In this document: positions 58,683 to 64,000 of the stretch, piece by piece
Numbering within the stretch: the first letter of the stretch is position 1
How the letters are laid out: each line of letters starts with the position of its first letter
Translations under genes and position numbers: made by a program
Notes under the pieces: model-generated
Seen by the model: only the letters and a program-made list of their open reading frames with translations
What the model was told of the DNA's origin: nothing
Databases searched by the model: none
NCBI RefSeq assembly: GCF_963666145.1
Contig: NZ_OY762614.1
Coordinates: forward strand, 4,516,501-4,580,500
Source: an uncultured Desulfobacter sp.
GTDB lineage: Bacteria; Desulfobacterota; Desulfobacteria; Desulfobacterales; Desulfobacteraceae
Direction of reading: 5' to 3'
DNA length: 64,000 nucleotides

Positions 58683-59354
58683 ATGAGTGAGTTAGAAAAC
58701 AAAGCAAACGATGGTCCTGGGGGCGGTGCGCACCACGGCACCGACAACGGTCCAAAAGATGACAAGGGGTTAGGCCTCGGTGTCATCTTTTTTATGGGGG
58801 CATTCCTGGTGTGTTTCCTGTCGGGCTGGCTGCTGTTTCCAAAATTGCTTTATTCAAAAAAGGAACAGCCGTTTAATTTCGATCACCGCCTTCATGTTGG
58901 CGAGACAGGTGATTGTGAAACCTGCCATTTTCTCAGAGAAGACGGTACGTTTTCCGGAATCCCGGGGTTGGCGGCCTGTATGGAATGCCATACGGATGAG
59001 CCCATGGGTGAAACCGATGACGAAGCCGTGTTCGCAGAGGAGTATGTGGCTAAAGGTAAAGAAGTGCCCTGGCTGGTTTATTCCAGGCAGCCTGACTGCG
59101 TCTATTTCTCCCATGCAGCCCATACCGTCGCTGGCGGCATGGATTGTAAAACTTGCCATGGTCACATTGGTGAGTCCACCTCTTCGCGGCCCTATGAGGA
59201 AAATAGAATTACCGGCTACAGCCGTGATATCTGGGGCAAAAATATCTGGGGGATCAAAAAGAATTCCTGGGATCGCATGAAGATGGATGATTGTGCCGAA
59301 TGCCACCTGGAAGAGATGGGTCACAAGGGCTACTGCTTCCAGTGCCACAAGTAA
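58683..59354 (+). CDS. qrcA: Qrc menaquinone reductase, multihaem cytochrome c subunit
   Basis: 223 residues: cytoplasmic Gly/Asp-rich start, one membrane anchor (~31-55), then a periplasmic cytochrome with five CXXCH motifs (Cys78, 99, 155, 204, 218). QrcA is described as hexahaem; the only other Cys-to-His stretch is C139-VYFS-H144, not a canonical site (see findings). In characterised sulfate reducers Qrc takes electrons from periplasmic hydrogenases and formate dehydrogenases via cytochrome c3 and reduces menaquinone. First gene of a four- to five-gene operon. Confidence 0.92.
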   Translation: MSELENKANDGPGGGAHHGTDNGPKDDKGLGLGVIFFMGAFLVCFLSGWLLFPKLLYSKKEQPFNFDHRLHVGETGDCETCHFLREDGTFSGIPGLAACMECHTDEPMGETDDEAVFAEEYVAKGKEVPWLVYSRQPDCVYFSHAAHTVAGGMDCKTCHGHIGESTSSRPYEENRITGYSRDIWGKNIWGIKKNSWDRMKMDDCAECHLEEMGHKGYCFQCHK

Positions 59355-59398
59355 GATACCTCAAGGACAAGAATTTCAAAGTTTATAAAGGATGACTT

Positions 59399-61519
59399 AT
59401 GAAAATTGACAGACGAAGCTTCTTGGGATTGGGACTTGGCGCGGCAGCCGGCATTGCGCTTTCCCCTGTGGGTGTCAAGCTGACAGATGATTCTTCCATC
59501 TGGACCCAGAATTGGCCCTGGACCCCTGTTCCTAAAGACGGCGAAATAACCTATGACCATTCCGTATGCAGCCTGTGTCCAGGTGCCTGCGGCATCAGCG
59601 TCAGAAAAATAAACGGACGGCCTGTTAAGATTGAAGGCCTTGACGATTATCCGATCAATAACGGCGGTGCCTGCCTTCACGGTATTGCCGGACTGCAGTA
59701 TCTTTATGATCCTGCCAGAGTACAGACTCCCTTAAAGAAAAACGGGGATAAATTTGAAAAGATCTCCTGGGATGAGGCCATCTCGCTTGTGGCTGCAAAA
59801 TTGGGTGAAATCCGTGAAGCGGGTTCCCCTGAATCCCTTGGGTTGATCACCGGTGCCGAGAATGGCTCCATGGCCAAACTTTTTGACCGTTTTATGGAAG
59901 CCTTTGGTACGCCCAATACCTATAAAATGCCGAGCCTTGAATCCAATCTGGTAATGACGGCAGAGGCACTTCACAGTGCAGACCGCAGCCTTGGTTTCGA
60001 TCTTGACCACTCCGACTTTATCTTAAGTTTCGGCGCGGCAATTATTGAGGGCTGGGGATCTCCTGTGGCCTGTATCCAGGCCAACGCCTCAAGGCATGAA
60101 CGTAAAGCCCAACTTGTACAGGTTGATTACAGACTGTCCAATACGGCCTGTGTTGCTGATAAGATCATCGCCGTGAAACCGGGTACTGAAGCAGACCTGG
60201 CCCTGGGCCTTTGTGGGGTGCTGCTTGAAAAGACCGAGGTCGCCAAAAAAATCCTCCTGGGGGATGTAAACAAGCTGGCCTTCGCTGCGATGCTGAAAAA
60301 AGAGTATACGCTGGACAAGGTAGAGGCGATTACCGGCGTTAAGGCTGGGGATATTGAAGCCCTTGCCATGGCCTTTATTAACGCCAAGGCACCTGTGGCC
60401 GTGCCCGGAAAGGGCAGAGGCGACGTGGGTCAAAGTCTTCGTGAATTTGCTGCTGTCCAGGCTCTTAATGCATTGGCAGGCCGCCTGAATAAAGTCGGCG
60501 GTGCCTTTGTCATGTGGCCGGCAGGTTATTTAAGCTTTCCTGAAAATGTCATGGATGATGCCGCTGAACAGGGCGCAGGCAAGGAAAAACTTGCCGGTTC
60601 CGTGAATGAACTGGTTGATAAGCTTAGCGCAGACGGCGGCCTTTCCGCCTTGTTTATTTACAATGCCAATCCCTGCTACGCACTGAACGACACTGAAAAA
60701 GTCAAGGCTGCCATGGACAAAGTTGATTTCAAAGTCAACTTTAGTTCTTTCATGGATGAAACGGCGCTCAGATCAGATGTGATCCTGCCGGCCTCCATTT
60801 TTCTTGAACGCCTTGAAGATGTTGTTTCCGGTGCCGGGCTTGCCAAAACAGTCGTCGGCCTGTGCCGGCCGATGGTTGCCCCCATCTTTGACACCAAGCA
60901 CCCCGGCGATGCACTGATTCTGCTGGCCCAGGCCATGGGTGACAGCATGGCGGAAAGTTTTGCTTGGGATTCCTATGATGCCTGCCTTGAAGCCGTTGCG
61001 GAAAAAGTTTGGGAGTCCTTGTCCGAGGATGGGTATGTCCTGATTGATGACAAACCGCCTGTGGGAACACCGACAACGGATTTCACCTTCCTTGCTTCTG
61101 CGCCTAAGGTTGAGGCCCCGGTGGAAGAAGGCGATTTAACCCTGGTTCCTGTCGATAAGATGCGGCTTGCTGCGGGGTCGATGATCTCTTCTCCCTTTGC
61201 CATCAAAACTGTTTCCGACACTGTACTTTCAGGAAAATACAGTGTTGTTGAAATTAATCCGGCCACTGCAGGCGCCTTAAAAGACGGTGATATTGCCGTT
61301 CTTAAAACCGCCGCGGGGACGGCAAAGGTGAAAATCGGCTATAATGAAGGAATCATGCCCGGCGTGATCGGTATGCCAAGGGGGCTTGGACATGCCTTCA
61401 ACAATCCTTACGTGGCCGGTAAAGGTGCCAATGTCAATGATCTGATCGGCCCGGTCATCGAGCCTGGTTCAGGACTGGATGCTGCTTTTGGAATTAAAGC
61501 TAAACTTTCCAAGGCGTAA
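59399..61519 (+). CDS. qrcB: Qrc menaquinone reductase, molybdopterin-oxidoreductase-like subunit
   Basis: 706 residues with a Tat signal (DRRSFLGLGLGAAAGIAL). The N-terminal Cys motif VCSLCPGACG plus the later GGACLHG keeps the four positions for an iron-sulfur cluster, and the rest follows the molybdopterin oxidoreductase fold, including a C-terminal aspartate-decarboxylase-like barrel. As I recall, purified Qrc contained no molybdenum, so the fold is probably structural. No Ser/Cys/Sec ligand is evident. It follows qrcA by 44 bp. Confidence 0.92.
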   Translation: MKIDRRSFLGLGLGAAAGIALSPVGVKLTDDSSIWTQNWPWTPVPKDGEITYDHSVCSLCPGACGISVRKINGRPVKIEGLDDYPINNGGACLHGIAGLQYLYDPARVQTPLKKNGDKFEKISWDEAISLVAAKLGEIREAGSPESLGLITGAENGSMAKLFDRFMEAFGTPNTYKMPSLESNLVMTAEALHSADRSLGFDLDHSDFILSFGAAIIEGWGSPVACIQANASRHERKAQLVQVDYRLSNTACVADKIIAVKPGTEADLALGLCGVLLEKTEVAKKILLGDVNKLAFAAMLKKEYTLDKVEAITGVKAGDIEALAMAFINAKAPVAVPGKGRGDVGQSLREFAAVQALNALAGRLNKVGGAFVMWPAGYLSFPENVMDDAAEQGAGKEKLAGSVNELVDKLSADGGLSALFIYNANPCYALNDTEKVKAAMDKVDFKVNFSSFMDETALRSDVILPASIFLERLEDVVSGAGLAKTVVGLCRPMVAPIFDTKHPGDALILLAQAMGDSMAESFAWDSYDACLEAVAEKVWESLSEDGYVLIDDKPPVGTPTTDFTFLASAPKVEAPVEEGDLTLVPVDKMRLAAGSMISSPFAIKTVSDTVLSGKYSVVEINPATAGALKDGDIAVLKTAAGTAKVKIGYNEGIMPGVIGMPRGLGHAFNNPYVAGKGANVNDLIGPVIEPGSGLDAAFGIKAKLSKA

Positions 61520-61550
61520 ACTGTTTACGAAATCATTTTAAGAGGTTCTG

Positions 61551-62408
61551 ATGATAGAAAATAAAGAAGCCCATAAGTTCGGAATGGTTATCGATCTGGA
61601 CAAATGCACGGGATGCGGTGCCTGTATGGTCTCGTGCATGTCTGAGAATAACGTTCCGTTTAAGGAGGATGAAACCAACAAAAAGGACAGTATCACCTGG
61701 ATGCGGGTGTACAAACTGACCAATGGTAAATCCTTTCCTGAAACTGAAGTCGCTTATCTGCCCCGTCCCTGCCAGCACTGCTCCGGCATTGGGGGCCATG
61801 GTCATTCACCCTGCGTATCCGTATGCCCGGCAACCGCAACCGACTACGGCTACGATACCGGTATTGTCAGCCAGATTTATACCCGCTGCTTTGGCTGCCG
61901 GTACTGCATGGGAGCATGCCCGTACCATGCCAGATACTTTAACTGGTGGGATCCCAAATGGCCCGAGGGTATGGAAAATTACCTGAGCCCCAATGTCTCT
62001 CCGCGTATGCGCGGTGTGGTCGAAAAGTGCTCCTTTTGTTATCACAGGTATCAGCTGGCCCGGGAAAAGGCCATTGTCGAAGACCGTGATATAGAAGAGA
62101 TGGAATATCAGACCGCATGTACCACCGCTTGCCCGGCCGGTGCCATTGTGTTTGGTGACCTGAACAATCCTGCTCACAAGGTCCATCAGATTGTTAAGCC
62201 CGATCCCCATCCAGACCCCATGAATCACAAGGTTGTGGATAAATCCAGGAACCCGAAAGTTTTCAGACTGCTCGAGCGTCTTGGCACCAACACCAAGGTA
62301 TATTACATGTCTGAGCGGGAATGGGTCAGAAAGGCCGGGGACAACTACCTTAAAGGCGAGTGGGAAAATGTTAAAACCCATCATGGGGCGTCTTCATCCC
62401 ATGGTTAA
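61551..62408 (+). CDS. qrcC: Qrc menaquinone reductase, iron-sulfur subunit
   Basis: 285 residues, a DmsB/NrfC-type ferredoxin with four cluster motifs: DKCTGCGACMVSC, PCQHC...SPCVSVCP, RCFGCRYCMGACPYHA and EKCSFC...CTTACPAGA. No signal peptide of its own; it probably crosses with the Tat-exported QrcB. It relays electrons from QrcA to the QrcD quinone site. Confidence 0.92.
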   Translation: MIENKEAHKFGMVIDLDKCTGCGACMVSCMSENNVPFKEDETNKKDSITWMRVYKLTNGKSFPETEVAYLPRPCQHCSGIGGHGHSPCVSVCPATATDYGYDTGIVSQIYTRCFGCRYCMGACPYHARYFNWWDPKWPEGMENYLSPNVSPRMRGVVEKCSFCYHRYQLAREKAIVEDRDIEEMEYQTACTTACPAGAIVFGDLNNPAHKVHQIVKPDPHPDPMNHKVVDKSRNPKVFRLLERLGTNTKVYYMSEREWVRKAGDNYLKGEWENVKTHHGASSSHG

Positions 62409-62439
62409 CTTGCATAAAACTATTTAGGAGTAATTAGAT

Positions 62440-63696
62440 ATGGATGATGCATTAATACCCGAAGGCGCCAAGCGGTGTCCATTCCCAGTATTCATGATTG
62501 GGATCCTCATCGTGGGTGCTGTTCTGCTCTGGGGCGTTTATGCCATGTTTCTGTGCTGGTTTAAAGGCCTGAACCAGACCAACATGAACGACTACTACGG
62601 ATTTGCCCTGTGGATCTGGGCTGACCTGGCAGTCATTGCTGTTGGTGGCGGCGCGTTTTTTACCGGTCTGTTAAAATACATTTTCAAGGTTGATGAGTTG
62701 AAAAATATCATCAACTTTGCCGTGATCATCGGGTTTATCTGCTACAGCTCAGCCCTGTTGATCCTTGCCATTGATATTGGACAGCCGTTGCGCGGCTGGT
62801 TTATTTTCTGGCACGCCAATGTGCATTCCATGCTCACAGAGGTGGCCTATTGTCTGTCCTGCTATTTTGCGGTACTGACCATTGAATTTATTCCCAATAT
62901 CCTGGAAAACCGCCAGGCCTACAAGGTGCCGTTTTTCCACCATCTGGCCCATAACATGCACGAGGTGATGGCCATTTTTGCTGCCACCGGTGCTTTCTTG
63001 AGTTTTTTCCACCAGGGCTCTTTGGGCGGTGTGGCCGGCGTTATGTTCGGCCGTCCGTTTGCCTACCGTGAAGGGCTTTTGATCTGGCCCTGGACCTTTT
63101 TCCTGTTTACCTGGTCTGCTGCCGCTTTCGGCCCCTGCTTTACGTTGCTGGTGACCAAGATTACAGAAATGATCACCGGTAAAAAGCTGGTTAGCGATAA
63201 GACCGTTAATCTGCTGGCAAAAATTTCCGGGTGGATGATTACCACGTATATCATCGCCAAGATTATTGATACCGTTTACTGGGCATTTGTTACTGCCCCC
63301 TCCATGGGATTTAAACTGAGCCATTTCTACAGCAATAACGGATTCTACGGATACTGGATTTTGATCACTGAAGTGGTTCTGTGCGGTGTTGTACCGGGGC
63401 TGCTCCTGCTGAATAAAAGCACCCGTGAAAATCCGACCACCCGTACCGTAGCCATTATCCTGGGCGTTATCGGTGTGTGTTTAAATCGGTGGGTTATGGT
63501 ACTTCAGATCATGGCTGTGCCTGTGATGTCTTTTGACTCCTGGGCATTGTATATCCCTAGCTGGCAGGAAGTGGCGACCACCATTTTGCCTGTTGCCTAT
63601 GGAATTATCCTGATCGCCGTTGCGTATCGGTATCTGCCGGTATTTCCCCAGGAACTGGAACTTAATGAATCTGCCGATACGGCAGCTCAAAACTAA
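62440..63696 (+). CDS. qrcD: Qrc menaquinone reductase, NrfD-like membrane subunit
   Basis: 418 residues with about ten transmembrane helices. Segments such as YYGFALWIWADLAVIAVGGGAFF (first part of the quinone-site bundle), FWHANVHSMLTEVAYCLSCYF and HHLAHNMHEVMAIFAATGAFLSFFHQGS are typical of PsrC/NrfD proteins that bind menaquinone. It is the membrane anchor and quinone reduction site. Fourth gene of the operon; a ribosome binding site for the next small gene begins 5 bp after its stop. Confidence 0.93.
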   Translation: MDDALIPEGAKRCPFPVFMIGILIVGAVLLWGVYAMFLCWFKGLNQTNMNDYYGFALWIWADLAVIAVGGGAFFTGLLKYIFKVDELKNIINFAVIIGFICYSSALLILAIDIGQPLRGWFIFWHANVHSMLTEVAYCLSCYFAVLTIEFIPNILENRQAYKVPFFHHLAHNMHEVMAIFAATGAFLSFFHQGSLGGVAGVMFGRPFAYREGLLIWPWTFFLFTWSAAAFGPCFTLLVTKITEMITGKKLVSDKTVNLLAKISGWMITTYIIAKIIDTVYWAFVTAPSMGFKLSHFYSNNGFYGYWILITEVVLCGVVPGLLLLNKSTRENPTTRTVAIILGVIGVCLNRWVMVLQIMAVPVMSFDSWALYIPSWQEVATTILPVAYGIILIAVAYRYLPVFPQELELNESADTAAQN

Positions 63697-63710
63697 TAAA
63701 GGAGGTTTTC

Positions 63711-63869
63711 ATGTTTCCCTTTTGTTTTGAATGGGCCTGGGACATCGGCCATGCAATTTTCTTCGGTGGATTCTGGTATGCCATCTCCATTTTAGGGGCA
63801 GGCATGACCTACTGCATTCTTAAGGCAGCCTATGACACGGTCAACGATAAAGGCGGCTCCCATCATTAG
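63711..63869 (+). CDS. 52-residue membrane protein following qrcD
   Basis: Starts MFPFCFEWAWDIGHAIFFGG and continues FWYAISILGAGMTYCILKAAY, ending KGGSHH. A perfect AAAGGAGG lies six bases before the ATG, the gene is 14 bp after qrcD, and a strong terminator follows directly, so it belongs to the qrc transcript. One transmembrane helix (~13-40) with aromatic, His and Cys residues near its ends. Too short for common gene finders. I infer an accessory subunit of Qrc or a similar small single-helix protein; not a named family to me. Confidence 0.8.
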   Translation: MFPFCFEWAWDIGHAIFFGGFWYAISILGAGMTYCILKAAYDTVNDKGGSHH

Positions 63870-63893
63870 AAATTGCTGATTAAGTAGAACCCT

Positions 63894-63940
63894 AAAAAAA
63901 GGCGGAGTTTTAACCTGAAAGTTAAAACTCCGCCTTTTTA
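63894..63940 (+). terminator. Rho-independent terminator of the qrc operon
   Basis: AAAAAGGCGGAGTTTTAAC pairs with GTTAAAACTCCGCCTTTTT around CTGAAA. A near-perfect 19-bp stem with A/T flanks that could act in both directions. Confidence 0.9.
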
Positions 63941-64000
63941 TACTTATATCTGTGAAATGATAAAAATACGTCTTTAGTCTTTATTTGTGGACGACATCAT

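Overview
The window is chromosome from a sulfate-reducing deltaproteobacterium (Desulfobacterota, most like Desulfobacteraceae). The strongest pointer is the complete qrcABCD operon for the Qrc menaquinone reductase at the right end. The ResB/CcsB cytochrome c maturation pair, a PurS-PurL fusion and a MutL of the type used where MutH is absent fit this. No gene alone fixes the genus; the assignment is inference from translated sequence.

Layout. 1-7.9 kb: a tight housekeeping run (frr 3' end, uppS, cdsA, dxr, rseP, purSL, purQ), several genes overlapping by 4 bp. 7.9-17.4 kb: DUF554 membrane protein, nth, a minus-strand MocR regulator plus proline dehydrogenase unit with clear operator-like repeats, then RNase J, ftsK and a methyltransferase. 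17.5-23.4 kb: a three-gene unit that I read as a type XI (Slam/DUF560-like) outer-membrane translocator, a FecR-domain cargo with a TbpB-like C-terminal barrel, and a CHASE2 adenylate cyclase. 23.4-25.2 kb: ChaN-like lipoprotein and an AIM24/TIGR00266 protein. 25.4-32.7 kb: two tRNA-Ser genes, then argS, a SPOR protein, gatC, gatA, mutL. 32.8-35.7 kb: a CsgG-like/FG-GAP exported protein and a porin. 36.2-38.6 kb: an unusually long flagellin with a beta-solenoid-like repeat insert and a sigma-28-type promoter, followed by a decayed IS481-type transposase homologue.

40.1-49.5 kb is best read as an old integrated element: a 45-bp copy of the 3' half of tRNA-Pro lies at its left edge, the intact tRNA-Pro at its right edge, and inside is a tyrosine integrase broken by a frameshift and a stop. 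Its cargo is a Cache sensor hybrid histidine kinase, a Cache chemoreceptor and a group of small accessory genes (DUF1330, VOC, cysteine hydrolase, LysE).

49.5-64 kb returns to core genes: purA, tadA, hemL, mpl, a hemerythrin-like protein that has lost the ligands of one iron, small basic proteins, resB-ccsB and the qrc operon, which is followed by a 52-residue membrane protein too short for most gene callers.

Main leads: the Slam-like/FecR-TbpB/CHASE2 unit, the solenoid flagellin, the tRNA-Pro element, the half-site hemerythrin and the small Qrc-linked protein.
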